Both the position numbers and the translations under genes were made by a program. This document shows, one piece after another, positions 55,899 through 64,000 of a DNA stretch of 64,000 bases. Below the pieces are notes generated by a model that was given only the letters and a program-made list of their open reading frames with translations, did no database searches and was not told where the DNA came from. The first letter of the stretch is position 1. Every line of letters starts with the position of its first letter. Source of the stretch: Bifiguratus adelaidae (lineage: Eukaryota > Mucoromycota > Endogonomycetes > Endogonales); contig MVBO01000015.1 in NCBI GenBank assembly GCA_002261195.1, forward strand, positions 1 to 64,000. Direction: 5' to 3'.

Positions 55899-56451
55899 AT
55901 GGCCGTTGGAGTCACAGTAAAAGACGTGAACTCTCACCATTTCATCGAGGCCTACGCCGCCTACCTCAAGCGCTCCGGTAAGCTCGAGGTACCCAAGTGG
56001 GTCGATCTTGTCAAGACTGGACCATACAAGGAGTTGGCTCCCTACAACCCCGACTGGTTCTACGTTCGTGCTGGTAAGTGCCTCAGCAGTTCATATCCGC
56101 TTGGCATGGAATGTCTAAAGCTCGATTCTGCAGCCTCTGTTGCCCGTCACATCTACCTCCGCCCTTCCGTTGGTGTGGGAGCCCTTAAGCGCGTCCACGG
56201 CGGCAACAAGAACCGAGGCTCACGGCCATCACACCATGCCCTAGGCTCTGGCTCCGTGGACCGAAAGGTTTTGCAAGCTTTGGAGAAAATCAATGTCTTG
56301 GAAAAGGACAACAAGGGGTATGTTGTTTGATGCTCTGAAATTGTTTTGAATTTGTATTCATATTGCAATTCTTAGTGGACGCAAGATCTCTCAAGATGGT
56401 CAACGTGATTTGGATCGCATTGCGCAAACTCTCATTGCTCAAGACGAGTAG
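55899..56451 (+). CDS. RPS19: Cytosolic 40S ribosomal protein eS19
   Basis: Three coding exons (55899-56073, 56134-56317, 56376-56451) join in phase. [58 protein letters not shown] and [18 protein letters not shown] are near-invariant in the family. Needed for 18S rRNA maturation and 40S assembly. Codon choice is more C-ending than in neighbours (GTC, AAG, CTC), as expected for a highly expressed gene. Confidence 0.97.
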
Positions 56452-56622
56452 ACATGTCCAAATAAACCTTTGTTGTGAATTATCCTAAGCATTTCCTTGG
56501 TCTGAACTGTAATTGTCGAAACATCCTACTGTAATGGGCATTTTTGCTAGGCCACAAAATTTGGTTGTTGAAAGTGCGAGGTATGCGTGATAACGTCGGT
56601 GTACATTAGGGAGATTGAGACT

Positions 56623-58108
56623 ATGCAAGCGATATCGAACACCGCTCCTCTTGCTGAGGATAATGAGGCCATCACCCAAAATAGCATCAGTCACTACCCG
56701 CTTGCTGATCGCACACGTTCAAGTCCGAAAAGTTGGGTGGACGTAGTAGGCGTATTTCTAGAAGCGGTAGGTGGACACCAGACTTGCAAAAGTCATGCTT
56801 TGTGGTTCTTGTCGAAGCCATGTACAAGGAATGACTCTTTATTGTTTAGCTTGGACTTGAACAGACCAACTACGCACTTCGGATGGAAAGTATGCTGATT
56901 TCCGAGAAGAGGTATAAGCAAGCGGCTCTGGAACTAGGTCACCTGGTTGAAAACGCTCTGGTAAGAGCAACGAAAATGGGCTTGGGATGATCTCATGCCG
57001 CTATTTAGTCGATTCTCGATCCGCAGATGGAGCCCGATGGAAAGGACGGGATATCGCTAAAGCGCAAGGCAGATGTACTGGAAGGTACCTTATGCTAAGG
57101 ATCCGCATAGCGACGGACGACTGATGCTAATCAGGGTTATATGTAGATTCTCTAGATGTGAAGCGGCATCCAGATATACTTCCTCCAGATCAAGTACAAC
57201 TGAGACTCAGCAATAGCGAGGTAAAGACGGTGATGATGTATGGCAATGAATTCTGATCGATTGCTTCAGATGAGAGAACGAATTTCCAAGTTCATTGCAC
57301 ACAAGCGCGAACAAGTAGATGCCAGCAATCGCACAGAATTTCTTCGTAGAGCGGATCCAAGCGGCGAAGGTGAGTTTAGACAAGCGTGCATGCAAGGTAG
57401 CTAATACATTGCACTACTAGACATTACGTGTGCTCGCACGGATGCGCGAGAGATCAATCGAAACATACAGATGAAGTTTGATATTGTCAACAATGAAGAT
57501 GGACCGCTTGCTCGCAGTCTTGTCGGCAACATGAGCGGAGCAAACGGTGCTGGCAGGTCTGATATGCCAAAACAAAATGATGATGCCGGTGCTGGAACAG
57601 ACGTACGCTTGCGCAATCTCGAAGCACATTTAGCCGTCGAATACGGTGAGCTTGCTAAATCGTTCGATCAGCGGGCCTATTGACATGAGGGTCATAGTTC
57701 CTTCCAAAGGCAATGTGAATCAAAGGATTACCGCATTAGAAACCAGGATCATGCAATTAGAGAGAGATTATCCGGTATGGGCAGCGCTCCATTTCGATCA
57801 ACCCGGAAGACAGGTTCGTGTTGCTATCGCCTGATCACGCACACAGGCTAACGTACATCCTCGAATAGTTCCCACCTCCTCCAATCAAAGCCATATTTCA
57901 TATTCATTCCGATAACAGCGTAACGAGAGAACCTTCCATGACCTCGCGGAACCAACCCAACAAATTGCCATCTCCATCATCACCCACCTCACATGTTACA
58001 TCAACCAATCCACCGCCACTAAAAGCTACCGGCAGGGCCAATTCCAGTTTAACAAGGGCCATCATGGAGCAGTTAGCTCGAAAACAACAAGGATCAAGCG
58101 ATGGGTAA
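56623..58108 (+). CDS. MBIP-like protein (ATAC complex subunit homologue)
   Basis: Seven or so exons. The N-terminal part is helical (TNYALRMESMLISEKRYKQA, ALELGHLVENAL). The conserved core has ERISKFIAHKREQVDASNR, then DITCARTDA, matching the C-A-R-T-D-A motif of animal MBIP. RLRNLEAHLAVEYVP and RITALETRIMQLERDYPVW correspond to the MBIP coiled region. A Pro/Ser-rich tail follows (KLPSPSSPTSHVTSTNPPPL). In animals MBIP binds the kinase DLK and is part of the ATAC acetyltransferase complex; the role in a fungus is unknown. Confidence 0.8.
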
Positions 58109-58417
58109 CTTCTAGGAGTGAGCGAGCGGTCGGTGTCCATGCCCGAGACAAACATCTATTCGGTTACAACGACCTTTGATGGGCATCCACCGGCTATCCT
58201 AGGCTCATTCAGCATTTTAAGGCGCCATTTGTCGTCTTGTATCCTTACATGTAATTCTATTGAATGATAGACACGGACATACGTGCGTCCATATTGTGCT
58301 CACCGAGCAATACATCATACAATGGCCGCATCGCTTCCCCAACTGTCGACGTCACAAATAATTTTGGCGGCGATTCAACACAAACTACCCTTCCTGCTCA
58401 TCACACAGATTGGAAGC

Positions 58418-58759
58418 ATGGCCGATACTGAACATAAGCTATATGAGCGTGTACCCGGTCTAGAGGAGCTAGACGGAACTGATCGCAAAGGTAATATCAC
58501 TGAGAACTAAAGCCAATCAGGTTCTGCAGGCATGACTCATCCATCATTAGCCATACTCGATGCTCGCGCTCAAAAGATAAGGGACGACTGGGTAAAGGCT
58601 ATGGAAGCACGCATTATCCGTGAACAACTCGCCAAATGCTATCGTACCCAAGGAGTCAATCATTACGAGAAATGCCGACACTTGACGGATCTTTACTTGC
58701 AGGCTCTCAAGGAGAACAAGGTGGAGGGATTCCGGAAAAAGAAGGAGGAAGCTAGGTGA
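58418..58759 (+). CDS. Complex I subunit NDUFB10-like
   Basis: Two exons (58418-58490, 58530-58759) give 100 residues from MADTEHKLYERVPG. RIIREQLAKCYRTQGVNHYE then KCRHLTDLYLQALKEN matches the C-x-x-x-x-G-x-N-y-x-x-x-C region of NDUFB10, with the cysteine pair used in disulfides in the intermembrane space. An earlier in-frame ATG at 58322 would add 32 hydrophobic residues; an acceptor-like CACAG lies between, so the shorter start is preferred. Presence implies a rotenone-type complex I. Confidence 0.75.
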
Positions 58760-58834
58760 ATAGAAGCGCGCACAAGCAAGGCCATTGTCATTATAGTCGC
58801 TGTTCCGTAAATATACAACTTGACAAATGCACGT

Positions 58835-60587
58835 TTACAGGATGCCCATGTCTTGTTTGGCTTGGGCCCAATTTTTGCTAATGGTAGTATACATGCTCTT
58901 CTGTAGGCGTAGAGGTATATCTTTGCCCATGAGGTAGATCCGATTGCGAGCTTCGGTGGTCATCTCATCTACGGAAAAGAGTTTGAGGGATTGATGAAGG
59001 AAAATGTAGCCAGTCATGTAGGAGTCAAAATGTGCGGAATGGTAGGACTGTGCGCTCGGTACGGGAGCCCTTGGAAGAGTTGGGACGCTGTCTGTGCTGG
59101 GAAATAGGGTAGGTGGTGCGGCATCAAGTGCGACTGGTTGGACTATGGTTGACGGTGTGGGATGCATCTGAGGGTGCTCATTCAAGGTCTCCTGAGTGGA
59201 CAGTTGACTTTCGGACATAGAGTCCGTTTTCCGCTTCTTTTGTGCCTCCTCCTTTTCTTCCTCGTCCAAAATCAGATCTAGATCGTGACTCTTGCCGCAT
59301 TTCTTGTTATACTTGCAGTGTCCATGAGTCTGGTGCACACATTAATACAGGAGCACTTTTAGAATAATAGATGAACTTACCGCGAAATGGGAACAATAAG
59401 GTCGGCTACTGCTTTCAGTCTTCCTTCGCTTAGATTTACTCCTGGAGTCCTGAGTGGAATCATTACCTTCGCCACCATCGTTGGAGATCTTCTTCGCGCG
59501 ATCCTTGTTGAAATTAAAAGGCGACTTGACCTCGATATCGAAGCGTTGCTTGTCATTTAATGTCAAGCGTGCTTGCTGACGTTCATATTTGCGGTACAGA
59601 TAACTTAAAAATGTCGCGCCCTCGCGACTCATATACTCTGCAACATATTTTGTGTCGTAAATGCCTCCTGGGAAGATGTCGGTCAAATCAGCAACAAAGG
59701 TTTGCAACTTTTCGGGCGGAGATGCGAAAAAGGCGTCGTAGATGAAGATGAGGTCGAGAAAACCATTGTGTGTGATAATCGGTATGCTGAGTCTAGAGAT
59801 GTGGCGGACGAGAGATCGTATAAGGCTGGCTTCGTGGCTTGGCTTTGTGTAAGCAGGAGTTCTCTCGGTAGATTTTGCTCTTCCAAATTGCATTGACGCG
59901 TTCTCCTGGTTCTCCTTTTCTACGAGGCCAGCGGACTTCTATTTCAAGAATCAATATCCAAGCGCATGTCTCGGTGACACTCAGCTTCATACCTGATCCA
60001 CACGTGGCCAATCACCTGGCATGTATTGAACACCGTCCCTTATCTGACGATTAAAGTCGAAACCGCTCTCCGATAGGAATTGCAGACTTCGAGGATCCAC
60101 TCTATATTCTCTCTATGTCCAATCGCATTAGGGAATCCTAAAGCTGTTTGCGACCAAGCGCCTTACCATCGGCTTAAGCAGTATGTTGAAATTATGAGCA
60201 ATCCATTGTTGCGCATTGTCTTCCTCCTGGCTTGCATTTTTCTTCTTTGAGAACGCTGTCAATCCAAGCGCAACCAAAGCATGATCTTTCGCCAATTGCA
60301 CCAGCCCTTTATAGCGCTGGTCAAGGTTTCTGCCCGAGTCCAATTAGTCTATTAGCTCAACACATATGCATATGTCCTTTAACTCACGGCGCCTTTGTAT
60401 CGTAGCTTCCTCCACCCAGTCCCGAGAATTCCGTGTCGATTGCAATAAAGTCTGCGTTCTGCAATATCAGCTTGATAGCCGGGTACAATGAGGCCAGGTT
60501 CCCAGAGTTAACATCATTAAAGGGAAGAAGCTGTGGATTTGCCTTGATTAGGGTCTCACTGTCCGTTGAAAGAGGAGGCGCAGGCAT
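58835..60587 (-). CDS. TOE1: TOE1-like CAF1-family 3' exonuclease
   Basis: DEDD nuclease that trims 3' tails of small nuclear RNAs in animals. Five or more exons. NADFIAIDTEFSGLGG has the first D-x-E pair; LPFNDVNSGNLASLYPAIK precedes it. Then RSLVRHISRLSIPIITHNGF, LDLIFIYDAFFASPP, TFVADLTDIFPGGIYDTKYV. A CCCH zinc finger (YCSHFATHGHCKYNKKCGKSH) is rebuilt across an intron, as in TOE1. The C-terminus HSAHFDSYMTGYIF supplies the last His/Asp. A nuclear-signal-like RSKSKRRKT lies before the finger. Convergent with NDUFB10-like, head-to-head with RPT2 at 153 bp. Confidence 0.93.
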
Positions 60588-60740
60588 GAGTGAACGACAA
60601 GTGCGAGGTGTTCAAACTTTTTAGGAAGGTCTGGTCTGTGCACGTGACTTATGACAAGTGAGTCGACGTCATCAATATCCTCGCTTACGTTCACTCCTTG
60701 CAAGCTTCGTTGCGGCCTTTGCTGTTGATTAGAGAGAGTC

Positions 60741-62438
60741 ATGGTGAGTCTGCTTGGTGGCACTTTAGCATAAGTCTGATTCTTACTGGAACTACTTGAT
60801 CTAGGGAAACGCACAGTCTGGATTGCCTCCAGGTAAAGAAGATCCGAACAAAAAGGACGACAAGGTATGTCGACGCGCTCACGGCAACATGCCGTTGGGG
60901 AATGATCTCGTATTGACGTAGAGATGTGCATGTTCAGGATAAGGATAAGAAGAAGAAGTGGGAGCCACCAGTTCCAACGCGGATAGGCAAGCGGAAGAGA
61001 AAGGGACCCGATGCCACTTCAAAACTTCCCGCAGGTATGTGGTCAACTGTCGACATTGCGAGTATCATTAATCATCTATTTATCTATCTGTAGTGTATCC
61101 TACGACCCGATGCAAGCTCAAACTTCTCAAAAACGAGCGTATAAAGGACTACCTATTGATGGAGGAAGAGTTTGTGATAAATCAGGAACGGTTGAAACCC
61201 TTGGAGGAGAAGAATGAGGAGGAAAGGACAAGAGTGGACGACCTCCGGGGATCACCTATGGGTGTCGGCAACCTCGAGGAAATTATTGATGATGATCATG
61301 TTATTGTATCATCATCCACCGGACCAGAGTACTACGTATCAGTGATGAGCTTTGTCGACAAGGATCTGCTTGAACCAGGATGCAGTGTCCTGTTGCATCA
61401 TAAGGTATGGATTTGAGATTTGAGGCGAAAGCTGTGTCTGACGAATCACATTTTCGCAGGGTATGGCTGTGGTTGGTGTATTACAGGATGATGCAGACCC
61501 CATGGTCAGTGTGATGAAGCTCGAGAAAGCACCTACCGAATCCTACGCAGATATTGGTGGGCTGGAACAGCAGATTCAAGAGATCAAGGTATACTACTGG
61601 ATCAAATGCATTAAATGCATTAAATGGAGCGTACGAGGACTGATATGTGTACAGGAATCTGTCGAATTACCGCTGACGCACCCTGAGTTATACGAGGAAA
61701 TGGGTATCAGACCTCCAAAAGGAGTCATTCTTTATGGCGTTCCTGGTACAGGCAAGACACTACTTGCCAAAGCAGTTGCCAACCAAACAAGCGCTACCTT
61801 CCTGCGAGTTGTCGGCTCCGAACTCATTCAAAAGTACCTCGGCGATGGTCCAAAGTTGGTGCGAGAGCTTTTCCGCGTTGCCGAAGAACACGCGCCGTCG
61901 ATCGTTTTCATCGACGAAATTGATGCTATTGGAACCAAACGTTACGACTCTAACTCCGGCGGTGAACGTGAGATCCAGCGTACCATGTTGGAACTACTCA
62001 ATCAATTGGATGGATTCGACTCAAGAGGAGATGTGAAGGTCATCATGGCGACTAATCGTATCGAAAGTCTTGATCCTGCGTTGATTCGTCCTGGACGTAT
62101 TGATCGAAAGATTGAATTCCCTCTTCCCGATGTCAAAACCAAGCGGCGTATCTTCAACATCCACACCAGTCGCATGACATTAGCGGACGACGTGGATTTG
62201 GAGGAGTTCGTCATGTCCAAAGATGATCTTTCTGGTGCGGATATTAAGGTAGAGTTCATCTTGCATAACCTTCTTGCCCTGCTTTACTGACAATACAAAC
62301 TAGGCTGTGTGCACTGAAGCCGGTCTATTGGCATTGAGAGAACGGCGAATGAAGGTAACAGCTGAAGATTTTAGAAAAGCAAGAGAGAAGGTCTTGTACA
62401 GAAAGAGCGAAGGGACCCCTGAAGGATTGTATCTTTAG
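60741..62438 (+). CDS. RPT2: 26S proteasome ATPase Rpt2
   Basis: AAA+ subunit of the 19S base that opens the 20S gate. Seven coding exons (60741-60743, 60805-60864, 60938-61034, 61094-61404, 61460-61588, 61655-62248, 62304-62438) join in phase. The first coding exon is the ATG alone; splicing creates [12 protein letters not shown], the N-myristoylation site of Rpt2. Walker A is [17 protein letters not shown], Walker [12 protein letters not shown] and the arginine-finger region [12 protein letters not shown]. The C-terminus [10 protein letters not shown] is the HbYX gate-opening motif. The third exon starts [13 protein letters not shown]. Confidence 0.97.
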
Positions 62439-62532
62439 TCAATATGCAAGTAATGGAATATCTTGCTCAACATTTGTGGCCACCTTTTTCACTTGGGTAT
62501 ACGAGTATTCAAGAAAATGTCTTATGTACAAG

Positions 62533-63219
62533 TTATTCGCTATCTCGGTGTCGTGCAGCTCGTTGTCGCAATGTCACAGGAACTTGATCCATACGCTCCA
62601 ACCGATGCATCACGGTGGGCATGTCTAATCGATCCGTATCGCTCTTCCGTACTCGTGCCGCATTACTTCCTTCAATTACGCCAGCCGAAAACTCGATCGC
62701 GTACCCTGAAATCCAACCCACCAATATCCCGGCACACGATGCCCATAAGATGTACACGTAAAAGGGGAACAGCACTTGATTGATGCTGGCAATGAGGTGA
62801 TAGGGTCCTGAAGCAGCCGACACCAGTATGCGACCGAAAAAGGAGAAGACTGGGCCAAGATAGATGCCGGACTTGAAACCTGCAGACATGCCGTACCAAA
62901 TCACGTACACACTGGAATAAAGGATGTAGGGGATGCTTTTCGATAGTGCGGCGAAGAGATATCGAAGACATTCTAGCAGAGTGTATGCTAGGATGCTACC
63001 GGCTAATTTGAAGGCATAGAGAAGCAAAGGCGCGACCAACTCGATCAAATCGGGCTCGTGAGCCTTGTTATTGTCGCGAATTGAATGCGCATGAAATGAT
63101 GGTTGTGGTTTGGATTGGGGTGCATGGTGTATATTATCATCGTCATAGGGTACGTCGCAAGACACAAGCAAGATTAAGAGGAGCAAGGTACTAGAGATTA
63201 CGAGCCATGCTCGCAGCAT
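62533..63219 (-). CDS. Putative membrane protein with signal peptide
   Basis: Single exon, 228 residues. The signal peptide is MLRAWLVISSTLLLLILLVS. A short polar His/Asp-rich segment follows, then about four hydrophobic spans (LVAPLLLYAFKLAGSILAYT; IPYILYSSVYVIWYGMSAGF; a GRILVSA region; FYVYILWASCAGILVGWISG). The C-tail is basic and cytosolic-looking (RLERMDQVPVTLRQRAAR). I do not recognise the family. Convergent with RPT2 (94 bp). Confidence 0.65.
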   Translation of the reverse strand: MLRAWLVISSTLLLLILLVSCDVPYDDDNIHHAPQSKPQPSFHAHSIRDNNKAHEPDLIELVAPLLLYAFKLAGSILAYTLLECLRYLFAALSKSIPYILYSSVYVIWYGMSAGFKSGIYLGPVFSFFGRILVSAASGPYHLIASINQVLFPFYVYILWASCAGILVGWISGYAIEFSAGVIEGSNAARVRKSDTDRLDMPTVMHRLERMDQVPVTLRQRAARHRDSE

Positions 63220-63290
63220 GGCGTCTTAAGGCCAAGTGGGTGAGGTTGGACACCAACTCTCCGATTAAGGCAATGGCTGACATGTGATTA

Positions 63291-64000
63291 CTAGTTCGCG
63301 CAAAGCTCTTCGGCCGCTGTCCACAATTTGCTGCCAATGTCTGGTGTTTCTGCAGCGGCGGGCATGTTGAGGGCCTTACCATTGTAAAAGTATCCGCCAC
63401 CCTTGAGAACATCCTCGTCATTGGAGGTTGCTGCGTAGAGCAAGTTACGCGAAGCGTGCTCTGGAGTGAGGCCGAAATACATGATGGCAGAGCGCAATGG
63501 GCGCAATATAGCCGGCATATCTGAGCCCAGGGATGCTGTAGAGGCAGGCAAGCAAGCAAGCACGTATTAGCACCGGCTGCTGTCCGTTTGATGGCCTCAC
63601 TTACAGCTGACAAAACCGGGATGAACACAGTTGGAGATGAGGCCTTGCGATCGATAGCGTTTGTTCAACTCGTTTGAAAAGATTTGGTTCTATGCGGGCA
63701 GTCAGGCAAAAGTATGACCATCCAAGTGCAATTACTGACCATAAGCTTCGTGGTGGGATATATAGCGGCGATGAAGAGCTTTTCACATTGCAGATCGCTT
63801 AAATCGATTTTACCTATGATCCGACGTTAGCTTATCCATGGCTTAGAGAAGGCCACTTACCAGAGTATGCAGCGTCTGAGCCAGTGTGAATGACTCTTGC
63901 CCCTGGCGTAGCCAACAAATTGGGCAACAAGAGGGTAGTCAAAAGAAAATGAGAGAGAAAGTTTGCCTACACGCCTGTGAGCATGTTGCCGTGACCACAC
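63291..64000 (-). CDS. Short-chain dehydrogenase/reductase, 5' part outside window
   Basis: Partial SDR of the retinol-dehydrogenase/WWOX-like group; the N-terminal NAD(P)-binding half is beyond the right edge. Visible exons carry NFLSHFLLTTLLLPNLL, GARVIHTGSDAAYSGKIDLS with the catalytic Ser region, the catalytic Y-x3-K in AAIYPTTKLMNQIFSNEL and NCVHPGFVS. The C-terminus has TPEHASRNLLYAATS and GGYFYNGKALNMPAA. Substrate unknown. Confidence 0.85.

Noticed and set aside
54900-56451. Functional pairing of two S19 genes (uS19m and eS19)
   Set aside because: The proteins are unrelated in fold and compartment; the shared name and neighbourhood look coincidental.
60637-60645. CACGTG in the TOE1-RPT2 promoter as another arsenic-type element
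   Set aside because: No CCAAT box at the 4-bp spacing.
60752-60766. Proteasome (Rpn4-type) box GGTGGCACT in RPT2 intron 1
   Set aside because: Two mismatches to GGTGGCAAA and inside an intron; not convincing.
61598-61625. Short direct repeat (ATGCATTAA twice) in an RPT2 intron
   Set aside because: Two copies of a short AT-rich word within an intron; no sign of a mobile element.

Overview
The window looks like a gene-dense nuclear chromosome segment from a fungus. Almost every gene has short GT-AG introns (about 45-80 bp, a few longer). The gene set is fungal: Scs7 hydroxylase with a fused cytochrome b5 domain, YCK-type casein kinase I, Erj5, Ups/PRELI proteins, a CSC1 channel and FAD synthase. 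It also holds several genes better known from animals and missing from the common yeasts: TOE1, MBIP, a shieldin-2-like OB-fold protein, WDR70 and NDUFB10. From that mixture I infer an early-diverging (non-Dikarya, Mucoromycota-like) fungus; this is inference and no marker gene settles it. I found no tRNA, rRNA, CRISPR array, transposon or viral fossil.

Layout. 1-5.5 kb holds a YCK-like casein kinase I and gene-poor flanks. 5.5-6.4 kb has one small secreted-type ORF and one small membrane ORF. 6.7-12.35 kb is an arsenic-resistance gene cluster: ACR3 arsenite efflux permease, a bacterial-type LMW-PTP arsenate reductase, ArsH, a cysteine-rich leucine-zipper protein that is a candidate regulator, and the arsenite methyltransferase ArsM. 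12.6-18.3 kb carries nuclear RNA-biology genes (an unknown protein, NKAPD1-like, Rrp8, ZCCHC10-like with RS tail). 18.4-25 kb has a CsbD-like-tailed protein, a Ups2/3-like lipid transfer protein, an SLC41 Mg2+ transporter, myosin regulatory light chain and the Fe-S scaffold Isu1. 25-32 kb has one gene I could not splice cleanly, the shieldin-2-like protein, Erj5, Elf1/ELOF1 and mL46. 32-43.8 kb has Scs7, mitochondrial LysRS, an F-box protein, WDR70 and a long-chain acyl-CoA synthetase. 43.8-51 kb has Atg14, CSC1, Imp3 and FAD synthase. 51-64 kb has Ups1, an aldo-keto reductase, a Mit_KHE1-type protein, uS19m, eS19, MBIP, NDUFB10, TOE1, Rpt2, a membrane protein and a partial SDR.

The most interesting signal is regulatory. 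All three intergenic control regions of the arsenic cluster (ACR3/arsC, arsH, zipper gene/arsM) contain the same composite element ATTGG-N4-ATCACGTG, a CCAAT box exactly 4 bp from an ACGT-core E-box. I did not see it anywhere else in the window. With an embedded zipper protein carrying a CC-x5-C-x2-C cysteine group, the five genes look like a self-contained arsenic regulon: sense As, reduce As(V), export As(III), methylate As(III) and oxidise methylarsenicals.

Exon boundaries were placed by eye from splice sites and reading frame. For ACR3, arsC, the zipper gene, Rrp8, the NKAPD1-like gene, Imp3, Scs7, eS19, uS19m and Rpt2 the phases were checked and close exactly.
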